Assembly: GCA_001632425.1 (NCBI GenBank)
Contig: KV425553.1
Coordinates: 358,263 to 422,262, forward strand
Reading direction: 5' to 3'
Length of the DNA stretch: 64,000 bases
DNA from: Neolentinus lepideus HHB14362 ss-1
Taxonomy: Eukaryota; Basidiomycota; Agaricomycetes; Gloeophyllales; Gloeophyllaceae
The notes below the pieces were generated by a model. That model was not told where the DNA came from. It worked only from the letters and a program-made list of their open reading frames with translations, and ran no database searches. The first letter of the stretch is position 1; each line of letters opens with the position of its first letter. Positions 1-12,400 of the stretch are shown in pieces. The translations under genes were made by a program, and so were the position numbers.

Positions 1-572
1 GCATGCTTCGGCGCTACGGAATGACCGAGACACCACAATAATGCTCTGATTACACGATATACTCGAGGGTCGTGGCGTTAGATTAACATTCCCTGCACAC
101 TGACAAAATCGAACTCGTCCATTGCCCTGGAGGTTCTCTCGCCAAGAGTTAATGCAAAGGTAATACAGCAGTGCATCCCTTAAGTTTAGATTGCACAAAA
201 AATACTAGCTCCTTGAACGTGAATTTCGACTACGGACCTCATATCGCAATGAGGATTGAGCTACCTCTTCACCACTCAACACTCACAGATCATTTCGAAA
301 ACGAATGCCTCGATAGACAAGCACAGACAGCGGCCACAATGAGCGCGCTGGAGGATCTCGGAAGAGTGTGACTTGCCGACTCTTGCCGTATCACCATGCC
401 ACGTGATGCTGTGTCACTGTGGCTTCTGCGGCGTGTTGAAAGGGTGGCGCTGCTCTAGATCTGCATGCCTTCCTCATTCCCTCCTTTGTCTTTACCACCA
501 TCAAGCTCGTCGCTGTCAAAGCCGAAGACGTGAACATACACTATCTGCGCAGATTCTATCGAGATAACCCGC
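1..572. other. upstream region of first gene, no gene seen
   Basis: This is the left edge of the window. A short open frame lies at 171-371, but it shows no recognisable domain and does not join by splicing to the following gene. The stretch probably holds the promoter and 5' UTR of the gene starting at 573, and perhaps the tail of a neighbour outside the window. Confidence 0.4.
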
Positions 573-2082
573 ATGCCGAGATCGTTCAAAGTATGCTACC
601 TACCAGTCTGAACGCGTCTCTATTGATTCAAACAAACGCTTTCTTGCAGGCAGACTCAGGTGATGAGGCCGCATGGGAAGATATCTCGAGCTTAGGTGGA
701 AGCTCAAGGTCAAGGAGTGTCAGAGCTGCAAGTCCAGCTCCCTCGCTGCTCTCAGTTCCGGGCAGTCCATCAGCACGAAGACGGCGATCTGCGCATAAGG
801 CCGTGTACAGTGCTGCTTCTCCACGAAGACAGCTCGTTTCACTTGCTCCTTCACAGAAAACAACTTCCCAGAGGTACCCGAGAGATACTTTGACGAAGGA
901 GCACTTGGAGGATGCTGTTTCCTCTGGCGCGCTCTTCACGGTGAGATACGTCCTCGATATTATCGGTCGTGCGGTCCGCCTCCTCCGTATTCCCTTATCC
1001 ATGCTGCTCTTCATATGGATTCTGGCGTTTGTGGTCGGGAAGATGTCCCACAGCATACGCACCGTCATGTCTCCCCTGTGCATCATTCCCGGTATATCCA
1101 GCTTGTCAGTATGCACTTGGAGCCAGGTTTCAGACGGTCGATCTACTCGATGGGCGGACTACCCCAAGCTAGTGGATATGCAAAGTAGCACGTTCGAGCA
1201 ATTACTAGACGAGTCCGTTGGCGGCGCCGGACTGGCTCTTGAGATCAAAAAGGCCGAGATCGCTACGTCGGACTTGACAACGTTGGTCCGCGTCAGCGAC
1301 TTGAATAGCCGAGATTTGCTCGCGGACTCGTTGGTTGAGTTCGTGGACGATGCAAAGAGGACTGGTAGGGGACTGCAAAAGCTGAGCGCGAAGATCAACG
1401 GGGCTGTCGACAGGTGCGCAGATAGCAATGCCCCAAATTATTCTCGTCTGAATAGCATATTAGCGTCATGGCTGTAAATGACTACGCCTTGCGCGCTATT
1501 GAAGCGGCAGGCACAAAGCCTGAGAATGCGCTCGTGAGATCCCTGTGGCCGTTCTCAGCACCTCAGTCAAATGAAGTCATAACCTCAACCTTTACCCAAG
1601 CCATGGACGTCCTATCCTCCTCCCTCGGACGCGTTATCCTCGAAGCCCAAGTGCAACTCTCTAACCTCGACAGACTCGAGCAACACCTTACGACGCTGCA
1701 AGAGGCCATCTCGCGCGAGGACTCGTCGCTCTCCTCTGTTCATGCCGAGCTCCTCTCCGCTCTATGGACCAAGCTCGGTGGCAACCGCCGCAGGATACGT
1801 GGCGTTGACCAGCACCTGAGGCTGCTGAAGAACGTCGGTGGATATAGGAAGCGTGCGCTGGCACATGTGGTAGGCGCGCTGCAGACACTCGAGGCGATGA
1901 ACGCGGATATGGAGGAGCTGAGAGAAAGGGTAGCAGCGCCGCAGCTACTTGGGGAGAAGGTGAGTGCGGAGGTGCACATGAGGAGCATCAACGCTGGGCT
2001 GGAGAGGTTGAAGGATATAAGAATAAAAGCGAGGGAGAAGGAGGAGGAGGCGATAAAGAGAGTTCTGAGTGTCGACGAGTGA
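573..2082 (+). CDS. conserved membrane protein with C-terminal coiled coil, function unknown
   Basis: Three exons, 573-590, 650-1413 and 1464-2082, join in frame to a 466-residue protein. Exon 1 encodes only MPRSFK, followed by a 59-base intron, so the start is inferred from the splice and frame fit. Residues 7-85 are Ser/Arg-rich and probably disordered. A single hydrophobic segment at about 119-136 (IPLSMLLFIWILAFVVG) is followed by a second moderately hydrophobic, Cys-containing stretch. Residues 190-466 are charged, heptad-rich and predicted helical, typical of a coiled coil. One membrane anchor plus a long coiled coil suggests an organelle or nuclear-envelope tether, but I do not recognise the family and assign no function. 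The gene structure is well supported; the role is not. Confidence 0.7.
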
Positions 2083-4258
2083 TCGCTTGTGCGCAGAGTT
2101 GCTGGGCAGTGGCTGTATGTATGATTCTTCAATCGTGTATTTATCTTGTATCCGAGATCTGCTGTTCTGCTGTAGGTGCCTCCATGTGCATTGTGCGCGT
2201 CGAGGTGTTACAGCTGTATAGCAGTTTTCTGCAGATATGACTTTGGTTATCCGGCGCGAAAGTGGGGTATCATCTCTACTATTCGACATCCCAAACTGCA
2301 AACTGCGCTCACTTTTATATCGTCATTTTACAGGACTGCCTCTTCGTTACAACCTGCCAGGCCTTGTTGCAAGACCACAGGACGCCTTATCCGTTGCATC
2401 TCCTTGCTGCACTGTGTAATGCAACTGGGACTTGCAATGTGTACCATGTCTATCGTCGACGATGTCCATTCTCATGGGATTGTGGTTCCTTGGTTCGTCC
2501 AACTCCTTACGTTCCCTTTCTTTCTTTTTTTTCTTTAAGATAAATGGAAAGAGAGCTGTTCGTCTTCTGATTGTCTGGCCGTCAACATACGGGACGCAAG
2601 GGTATTACTCTTCGACACCTTTCATCACTGACTCGAACCAGTGGTTGCCTGTACCGCTGAAGCCAGTCCCAGTTATCATGATATTATAATCCACACTGCT
2701 ATTTTGCAATGAGTGTCGTGTCTCGGGCTTAAATTCAGTCTAGGTCCGGACTATCTGTCCAGTACCTGGATGTCTGATATGTAACTATTCCGTACCTATA
2801 TACACCACCGTGTGCTCACAGGGTGCACACTGATGTTTATTCTTTTCTCTCAGCCCCATCTGGGGACATCAGAAATTCTATCCGGTATTGTCTTTACTTG
2901 CCAAATGTCACGGAGGATCATGACAGTACGCATCTTTCCTTACTCTCTCGATTTCGGGAGACTCGGCGTGACATGTTTATTAATCACTTACCAGTGCATT
3001 ATAGCCAAACTCTGATCTAAATATTGGAGGTTTCTTCTTTGTGTTGATCGGTATCTCACCTGTTCACATGTACAGGGTCCACACTGAAGTCACTATAATC
3101 ACTGGAGAATATCTGATATCATCCACAGACATCATATCACTGCGGTTTCCGTGCCACGCTTCAGGTCGAAGATATCTTATGCCACAAGCGTGGCTCCTTT
3201 CTTTCCCCGTCGTCTTGGATCTACTACAGTGGACTTGAACACTACTGCTACTTTTATTTCCATACAGCTTGCGCCAATCCACTGGAACCCATCATTTGGC
3301 TAACGCTCGCGCTTCCGCCTCCATACTACTGATCGGGTTTATCGGGTTCCGATTCGAGCATTCCTTTCCGCTTTGATCCACGCTGGACGCCCGTTCATCA
3401 ACTCCTCCACATTCCCCGGGGATATATTTACCTGATCTCTTGTTCATTCTGCGGATAAGCGCGGATGGAAGTTCACGGCTACATAAATCTCCACCGGATC
3501 TTCTTCGACTTCTCGACGACATCGACAAGGCTCTCTATCTTAGGCAAAACGTTGCACTTGCCACTTGGCCTGCATCGATGTTGGCCAGGGTCATATTTTG
3601 GGCGACGATAAGGGTGGGACACATCGCTCAGTCTGACCTCGCGGGAACTATCTAATCATATGCTCTGTGGGTCGTCGCACTGTTGCGTGATGTGGGAAAT
3701 ACTGTTCAACATCGACTGGAATATCACCTGGATGACAGTACAGAAGCCTGTCGGGCGTAATTACACCGTCCCCTGCGCAACAAACTCTGAAGTTGTATTC
3801 TGTTGGACGTAACGTGCGTTGTCACACGAGCCACATGCTGCGGCCGCCCACGGCGTGGCGCCGGGACCGGGGAAATAGGAAGCCAGGCACGGCCCGGATT
3901 TGAATCTCAGATGAGGACGCACAGCCCACGATCGTTGATTGGCCGGCCGCTTCTTGACTAGACCCAAACAAGCAGGTCAATGCTAGACAATTAGAAGCGT
4001 GTGATACTCGCATTGCACTATTGCGATGCACTCTTACTCCCTCTTAGTCCATGCTCCTGATCCTGTCTCCTCCTGAGCGCTCGGAACGTCCCACTGGTCA
4101 GTCTTCCTTCCTGCGCCCATCAATGTGGCATTCAATAGGCTGCAGTGGCTGATTAGCATCTCCCAAGGTTCCTTATCTAGGCGTGACCTGTTTTTGCTGC
4201 GGGGTTACCATCGCGCCGACCAACAAACTTCCTGTTTGTAACAGTAGCAGGGAGCGCC
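2083..4258. other. 2.2 kb intergenic region without recognisable gene
   Basis: Only short overlapping open frames without recognisable motifs occur here. The left part should hold the 3' UTR of the preceding gene. The right part should be the promoter of the PX-PB1 gene, including a GC-rich patch near 3838-3880. The pair 3292-3528 (minus) and 3440-3655 (plus) overlap antisense to each other and look like chance frames. Confidence 0.4.
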
Positions 4259-6872
4259 ATGTTGATGTCCGATTTCACGGTACGCCTTCTTCCAACTCGC
4301 TGCAATGTTGAATCTTAGACTGCGCTTCATAAATTCGCAGACTGGCCCGGGCCAGGTTGGCGGCCCTCCAAATCCTAATGTTGGTCCATTCTGCTACACG
4401 GGCATTATTTCCAAGCTGACGAAGATCGTAGGCTTTCAAACGTGCCGTATATCGACTACCACCCGCTAACTTCTATGTGGAGATGCTGTCACCCACGAAG
4501 CATGGTATGTGGCACGCTTCTCCAGTAGACCCAATGTTTCCCTTAGCCGTGCGATAGGTTCCAACTACAGTTATGGCATGAGAGTATGTCCCGTAGGTGA
4601 AGGCGCGGATGTCCAGTCAATGCGGTCAGATGGCTCTCACAAAGAGTATGAGATCTGGAGACGGTGGGAGGACTGCCTTTGGTTCCAAGACACTTTGGAG
4701 CTGGAGTACAGTGTCCTGTCGCGAGAGAAGCGGAACCGCTTGCAGGCCGGAAAGGGAGTCAAAAAGAACGGCATGTACATCCATGACGTCGCTGCATCTT
4801 TCGAGTCGCTACCACCAGGCCCCGATCCGAACTCCATCGCGAGGGATATTCACGAATATATTCCTACGCTGACGAAGAAGGGCACACTCTTCCGTGCAAG
4901 CCAAGCCACGATCGAGCAAAGGCAGAAGGAATTCAGCGCGCTAATTGAAGCGCTACTTAGAGAGGATGTACCGACCTTGATCAAGGAATTGAGGGAGTCG
5001 CGTCAGATTCGGGATTTTTTCGGGTACTGGCGAAGGGATCGTGATCTGGCTAGGAAGTCCAAAGAGTCCGTTGGAAAATCAGCACGTGCGTCTATTGCGA
5101 GCAGTGCGTTCTCCACGTATTTCTCGGCCTCGGCACTGTCTCTCCAGTTTCCTCCCCTCATCACAACGGATGTACCTCCGAGCCCGTCTCAACGCAAGCC
5201 TTTCGTAAAAACCCAGTCGACATCACCAGGTGCTGGGCCTTCGTCCCCCGGTGGCCAATCGATTCTTCAGACTGCACAGGCTTCAGGTTCGCGACATGCA
5301 CTAACAGGAGTTACTTTTAATCTGTCCAACAAGAGTTCTTCATCGGAAGACTTTTCTTCAGGATCGAGCTCTCACGGAATGCATTCCACCACTGATCTCC
5401 GGCGTACTGAACGCGAACATGCGGTTGCAATGGCCTCCGGTAGCGTGCGCTCGTCCGACTCTACCTTAGAAGAGCCAACGTTCGCGCTCCATGCCCTACC
5501 AGAGGAGTCGGAGCTAACCGAGCCAGTGGCGAGCATGTCTATCTCTGAGCAGGCAGAGGTACCGCCACCTGTGCGGCGTAGGACGCGCACTATTTCTCAT
5601 GACCGCTCGAATCGGAACGGTCTCGTCTTTACTGCACCACCTCGGAGCCCGACCGTAGGATCTAGTGCAATGTCCCAAATCAGCGAGCGTCCCTCAGTGG
5701 AATCGATGCGGTCGTCAATCGCCTCGCCCTCCATGATTGAGCTTTCCGAGTCCATTATGTCGGACAATCGCTTCGGCGAGACGGAGCCGACCTCTCCATC
5801 CTCCCGGCGCTCGTCCATGGTATTCTCCAGCCCCTCATCGAGGCGGTCATCATGGCAAACCGCGATGTCGGATATCCCGCCGCGACCGGCGTCAAGCCAC
5901 GAGTCGTACTACAGCCGCACCTCATGCGCCGACTTGGACCTGCCGTTCACGCGGTCGCGGATTATACTGCACACGCCCCTTGCAGGAGACTCGGCGCAGC
6001 GTCAGCGAGCGTCGACCATTAGTATGCTGTCGATACGGACAGAGTCTTCGGCTGATGCGATTATTCCACGCACCGGCTTGTCTCCGCCGACAGCTGGCAC
6101 GTCTTCCCTAAGACGCTCGCTCTCCGTAGGGTCCAGGCGGTACGCGCGGTTCAGCTACCCTACGTCTGTAATGGAGGAGGGTGAGGGTACTTTGGAAGAT
6201 GGCGAGGATCTAATAGATGCTTATCTATACAGTGAGATTTTCTAACTGTATAGAGTCGTACGAATGCTGACTGGGTCCCTAGGTTCTTCCCTTTCTGAAT
6301 TCGAAGAACTGCCTTCTCCGACCTCTCCGAGGTTTGGAGACAACGCTAGTGGTCCGTCAACTCCGGGACCTTCAACACCAGGGCACACGACATCACCCCT
6401 TCCAACACCAGGGCGAGAACAAATCCACATGAACCTCTCTAATCCTGAGTACTTCCCCAAACCATTCCAGAACCGGCCTCCAGGCCAGTACCATATCCCA
6501 TGGTCTCCCAAGGGAACCGAGCACAACACAGGAAACCCCGCAGAGGCCAGCTTTGCGGTCAAAGCCGTCCATGGCGAAACCATCATTGTATTCCGAACAT
6601 CTCGCATGACATCTTTTATAGAAATTCGCAAGAAACTTGTTGATAAATTTTCTCAGCAGGAGGAAGCTCCTCTCGCGCATACATTCGCTCTAGCTTATTT
6701 ACCTCATCCCTCAGAGCGGACCAAATCCATTGCCGGACGCCCTAGGTCAAGTTCAGTCTCGTCCGTCGGGGTGTCCGATACTACCTTGCTCCGTTACATC
6801 TCATCTCAGGACTCGTGGGATGAAGCCATCGCGACTTGCGGAGGCAAGCTCACGTTGCGCCTCATCGACTAA
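4259..6872 (+). CDS. PX domain and PB1 domain protein
   Basis: The best model joins 4259-4279, 4432-4504, 4597-6231 and 6283-6872 into 772 residues. The first intron is the least certain: a small extra exon near 4341-4355 would also keep the frame. The PX domain covers about residues 8-165; its first strand (ANFYVEML) lies on the 73-base second exon and continues after the splice with EYEIWRRWEDCLWF, the typical phosphoinositide-binding region. A Ser/Pro-rich, probably disordered linker of about 450 residues follows. The C-terminal PB1 domain (about 665-772) begins at FAVKAVHGETIIVF and ends with KLTLRLID. The PX-PB1 order matches the C-terminal half of the polarity scaffold Bem1/Scd2, but no SH3 domain is visible. 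A membrane-recruited scaffold in polarity or NADPH-oxidase-like signalling is inference only. Confidence 0.78.
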
Positions 6873-7067
6873 TCTGTACTTCGATTTTCGCACTTGAACT
6901 GTTGTTGTTTTCCACCGGATCTCTTCACATCTTAACATCTTCATTCGGTATTCTCGAACTTCGTGTTGTAGAATATCTTATCTTGATTTACGCCAGTGTA
7001 ATACAACCTAATGTGACTAACGAGGAATACTAGACTTTGCAACTGGAAGAGAAAATTAAATATACGA

Positions 7068-9183
7068 TCAAGCACCTACGGGCGTCTGAGGCATTGCTTC
7101 AGGCATGCCGGGTGCATGGCGTATTGTTGCTACCATGGGGGCACCCACGGGTAGAGGTGACCTCGTCCAGTCGGGCAAAGTGCCTACGCTTGACTTAGTG
7201 CTATCATCTGGAAGTAAGCTCTCGTCCACTTGTGGCTCTTGCTGGGACTCCATTTCATCCCATTTCTCCCGCGTAACTTCCGCACCACTAATCTTCATGG
7301 CGCTGATAATGACATTAGTACAGTGTCTCATTATATCGCATCGCATACATGCACTCACCCAGCCAGTGAACCCCCAACCCAAGCCATGAGGGAAGGCATG
7401 AACGCAGGCGCTCGTCCCGAATTAGCAGCTGCTCTTTCGCTTGTCGAGGCCATAGCACGTGCTGATGGATTATTCAAGATTGCAAAGTAAGGCACGAGAG
7501 CACGCAAGGACGCGTATCTGTCATAAGAAGGCACCGGCGTCCTGTTCGGTCGGCTCGACTGTGTGACTGATGTTTGTGGTGGTGCTAGAGCGCGGATAAG
7601 TTCTGCATGCAGGCGTGGAATGAACCCAGGCAACATGGATGTGCCGCCAACGACAAGTATTGATGATGCCATTGTCTTTCGAAGATCTACGGGCACCTGC
7701 ATGATAAATAGATAGTTCACCCGAAAGAATAAAGGCGTATTGATGAAATGGCGTACCTTAAGCAATGATTCCAAGATAACCTCTGCAACGCTGCTCTCAT
7801 CAACATCTCCCCCTTCGAAGAGAACTTCCGCGGCTCTCTCACGGATCCAACCTGGGATAATGAGTGTGCCTCGCCCTGTCCCAGTCTGCTGGGATGATGG
7901 GGGCACAACCTTCATTCGAAGATCCGTTGCTGTCGAATGTCGAGTGTACATCGTAGCCAGTGCCTGGAGATGGTTTTCGGCTGGGTACCTCCGGTCAGCA
8001 GGCGGGAGTTGAGAATGCGATATGACAGAAAAGCTAGAAGATGCGTGTTGCTCGGACATACTGCTGTCTACATCCATAGAGACACGAGAAAAGTCGGATT
8101 CGGAGTGTGTGGCATCACTCATCGGCGGTAAGTCGAGGTCTGTCGAACGGTCATCCCCAGAAGGAGATGTAATCTGCGTGTCCGGCGAATCAAGCACTTC
8201 GCTGACAAAACAGCACCTTGTCTTGATTTCTTCGATAATTGCATCAGTTAGAACCTCTTGTGGTACACGGGAAGATCGAGTCGCAGCAGGAATATTAGCA
8301 GCAGCGCTCAGGGATGTGGGCGGAGGAAGGTAAGTTCCGAAGAGAAGTAGGAGAGCGCGTAGATGTGATGTGAGACGTGAGCCAGCAAGGGGAGTCGTTC
8401 TCAGTTGGTAATAGAGGGGACGGGCGGAGAATATCTATGTTCCCTTGTGTGACACGGTGAAATAGATTATTAGAGATGAACTCACTGGCAACACGGTAGA
8501 TTCCAGGTGACCACAATCAAGAACAAGCCCTGTGATTCTCCCTGCTGCTAACAATGAAAGGAGATGGCTTGACGCGTACGATATTGAAGGAACCTAGGAG
8601 AGTTAGCTCACCTCCTGAATCATTGTCCCAAGTCTATGACAGTACCTGCAAGTTCGTGAAAAGAATTCGAGCCATCATTTCTTTCACGTGCATAGGTAGC
8701 AGTGGATGTTCCACCAAAATGACTTTACGAGACTTGGGATCCGCTAGGAGGGACCTGAAGACCTATAACTCAAGTCGCATTCTAAAGTAACGCCCGCTAG
8801 GTTACTTACTCATGGAATACGGATCTCAAGCATCTCTCCAATCTGATATGAAGCATTCTATCCTCTTCATCCCGCTGTACGACGTCCATTGCTCTGTTGA
8901 GTGTCCAGAGACGTTCCCCATCCTGTCCACTTGCCCAGAAGACATCTCTGGGCTTGCCTTCACCACTGAATCCTACCTTCCATATGTGAGAACCAGGATC
9001 AATTATAATTCTGTCCTCAGTTCCATAGAGTGAATGTCGTCGGGTAGTGGGATAATGCGGTGAAGATTGAACTACGGATGCGGTCCTCGCGATTTCAGGT
9101 GTCGCAGGTGCGGAGGATCCAGGCGTCGTAGGCTCGTCGGCCCCTGACCGACGAGGCGTGGAAGGAAAAGGGACAGCAGACAT
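7068..9183 (-). CDS. ARP10: actin-related protein, Arp10/Arp11-like dynactin subunit
   Basis: Six exons (8810-9183, 8646-8754, 8486-8593, 7757-8434, 7359-7696, 7068-7302) join to a 613-residue protein. A Ser/Pro/Thr-rich leader of about 55 residues precedes the actin fold. Phosphate-1 loop: IIIDPGSHIWKVGFSGE. Phosphate-2-like segment: GLVLDCGHLESTVLP. Adenosine-contact region: ILVVGGTSMLPGF. A large Ser/Asp-rich insertion lies in the middle (about residues 250-350), and the C terminus is Pro-rich. The short, divergent actin core fits Arp10/Arp11 (Neurospora Ro-7), which caps the pointed end of the dynactin Arp1 filament and supports dynein cargo movement; that role comes from the family. The stop lies 195 bases from the convergent PX-PB1 gene. 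Another divergent Arp cannot be fully excluded. Confidence 0.82.
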
Positions 9184-9428
9184 CGTCAGATATCAGTCTA
9201 GCGAAGCAACAATGCCTGGGTCCTATAGGGACTGCATTTGCGGCGCGCTAGACTTCGATGTACTCTATCAAGCGATACCGAAGAGTATTTGTGCCACAAC
9301 ATTTGACTTTCGCAGAATGCACTCGATTTAGTGTGGAAAGACTGGTATGGGAGTCTCGCAGAGCGCCAGTAAGGATTGTACAACAATGCGCGGTCAGCCG
9401 TCACAACAAAATGGGTACAGCCTTGTTC

Positions 9429-12400
9429 TTATGAAGACGCGACCGCCGGAGTACCCCTGCCTCTACCTCTAACTCCTCTGAAGGGTACGCCTCTACCTCG
9501 ATCTATCAGAGGCCCTCCTCGTCCACGGAAATTAGGGTTGAATGCCCCTCTCCCACCGCGAGGCCCAAAGCCTCTCGGAACAAAGCCCCGACTAGCAGCC
9601 ACATTTGGCTGATGATTTGTTTCTCCATTGACACCGCTGGCGTGAGGACTCAGGGGGGGACCAGATATTGGCACAGTCTCATGCGAACCCACTCTGTGGT
9701 GACCGTTGGTCATGTGAGGTCCGCCCCGACCATTGGGGTGCACACCACGACCATTGACGTACCCGCCACGACCTCTGTTGGGGTTGGCCAAGATCTGTAC
9801 AGAAGCACCTTGGCTGGGAGAACCTCAACATCTGTCAAACAAGAACGATTGAAGTACTAACTTTGCTACCGCAGGTGCTGGATGGAAACCGGCAACTGGT
9901 GGTTGTCCTGTCGGTGGCCGAACAGCAGGATACGGTCCAAAGCGCGGCTTGAACGGTGATTGCGACTGCTGCGGAGGTGGCCCGCGGGGTTTTGTCGACG
10001 CTATGTACTGAGCAATTGTGAGATTCAGACAGGTGTTGAATTCTACTGTTGATCCTCGGTATTGCGAACATCTATTTCATTTATGGTGAGTTCATCGAAA
10101 ACTGAGAAGACTACGCTGGTAAGACCTACCGCCCATCCAACGTAGTTCCCGCCATGAAAGGCACATCCCAGACGACGTCCATAGATTTAGCGTTCAAGCC
10201 AATCACAACTCCTTTCGCGGACAAAGGCACACTTCCCGAGTCTTGCACCATAGTAACTCTGTCACCTAAAGCGAAGCGTTGGTTCTGTAGCCGGTAGACG
10301 GCATGGGCTGGCTTGAGAACAGCCTGTCGCGGAATGCCTTTAACAATGGCTTTCTTGATTGCGGACGCAGATCTGCCCTGGGTGAATTTAGCTTGCAGGT
10401 CCTCGATCTCTCTGACAGTGTCCTGTTAACAGTCATCAGTCTGAACCGCGCGGCGCATCAAACATGATCGCACTTTTTTCAACTGGTCGCAAACCAAGGA
10501 GACTGGCTCGAAGTCACGGACACCCTTAGTCGCGAGCCAAGCTTTCAGTTCTTTCACTCGAGCGTCACTGTCCTCGTTAGGGAAAATTTCCGTGGACTTG
10601 GTCATCGCTAGAAGGGTATCAATAACCGCCTAACACAGACTGCGATACCCTACCATCTCCAGATCGCTCTACTGCTCTGAACACCTCCGGTGCCTTCGTC
10701 TGCGGAGATGATCAGCGTAAATAGCCAATGGGTGGAGAGGGAAACCTACCTTGTATTCGCGGATGAGCTGCACAGCTTTCTCGCTAAACTCCCAGTACTT
10801 GTTGTTCTTACGAGAATAATCGATAACCTTCATGCCCTTGCCCTCGAACTTGAGACTAAGCCCTAGGTTAACCTTCTGGCCGTCCGACGTGATAACCATG
10901 AAACTGGAAGTAATCTTCGAGATAGCTCTCGATGAGGCTCCAACCATGTCCGCGACTTTGAATGAGGCGAAATAATGTTCCGACATCCGATTGCGGACAA
11001 CGGACTTAAATTCCTCGTTCTCGGCCTTGTCAGAAGGGAAGAACTAGATGTAGATGATAAGTTGTCAGATCTCAGTTAGTACCTATGTCAATAATTCCTA
11101 CCGCAAGGACAACCGACAAGGAATCCTGTGTTGTTCCCGTGATTTGTGCTGCAACACCGTATGCATGCTCCCCTAGGAAAAAGACTTTGCTACCTTCTGG
11201 GAATTCCTCGGAAAGAGGTGGGGCTTCCTTCTCCATGAACCGAGGATCCTCAGACATGACCTCGGAGAGCGACATTTGCAAGGCCTGTTCGACCTCTTTG
11301 TTGGCTTCCTCATAGTCTTTCACGAAGGCACCCGAGTCAAGGCGTTTTAGACCTTGTCAAAGAATATTTCAGCAGTAGCGGATGCAAGAGAGCTGATTGT
11401 ATCACCTTTCAAAGGACGAACATGTATGAGGATATCGATATCGCCTGTGACGACACCACATCTTTTTGAGTAATAGTGTTCAATCCTCTCCGCCTTCCCC
11501 TTCCAAAGCGCCAGGCCCTGTTGACTATGTGGGTTCGACACAACCGTTTTTGGCGCACCAGGCACCACATTTATCTTCTCGTACTTGAACAGCTCATCCG
11601 ACACCGCAACGACGAGGCCTTCGCGCAAGAAAGGCCACCCGATGAACGCCCTCTTATCAATCATCTCCTTCGCGATGACCTCTGACTTCTTGTTCTCGTG
11701 CGTGTTCTTAATATGCACGATCATCGACTTGTTCCTGCTGTCACTTCCATGCACATTGACGCCATGGTATCCGAGCATTGCAGTATGTGGTAGTGTGTGC
11801 AGTGAAGGGAATCCGGCCAGCGCTTCGGCACCGAGACGCACACCATCGCATAGGCCGGGAACGAGGTGCAGCCCGTCCAGAGTCGGGAGGTCGAAGGGCT
11901 CCATGCGGCAAAGGCAGCGATGAAGAGTAGGGAAGAAGCCGGGAAGAGACGACGGGTATTCGGTAGACTCGTTCGTATACGCGAATATCCAACTCGTACC
12001 AAAACTGTTGCGATGTCGCTCTTCTTCCGTCAAACGCGCTTCCCTCGCTGCCAAGGGTACATGTAAGAATCCCACCGGTCGGATAAGAATGCGTTTAAGC
12101 AGTATACATACGTGCCATAGCGCTGAGCAGACGTTGCTCGTCAATGAACGGAATCTTCACGACTGCTTCCCACTCCTGCTTTTTCCCGTTCAGGTCTTGC
12201 TCAAACTCAACAGGATAGAAGTCGATGATGGGCGAGTTGGACTCGTACATGAGGTCCTATTGATGAGAAGCGTGATGAGGACAGGAACAACTACACATCC
12301 TAGAAGTCAGGACTTACTCGGAACGGGAGAGGAAGTAAGTCCTTGCTCGCAGCCGGCATGACTCCCATAAGCTGCTCGAATGGTCGGAATGGTTTACCCA

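Noticed and set aside
8594..8645. possible GAG microexon in the Arp10 gene
   Set aside because: It would need introns of about 31 and 18 bases, too short; a single intron 8594-8645 fits the frame and protein better.
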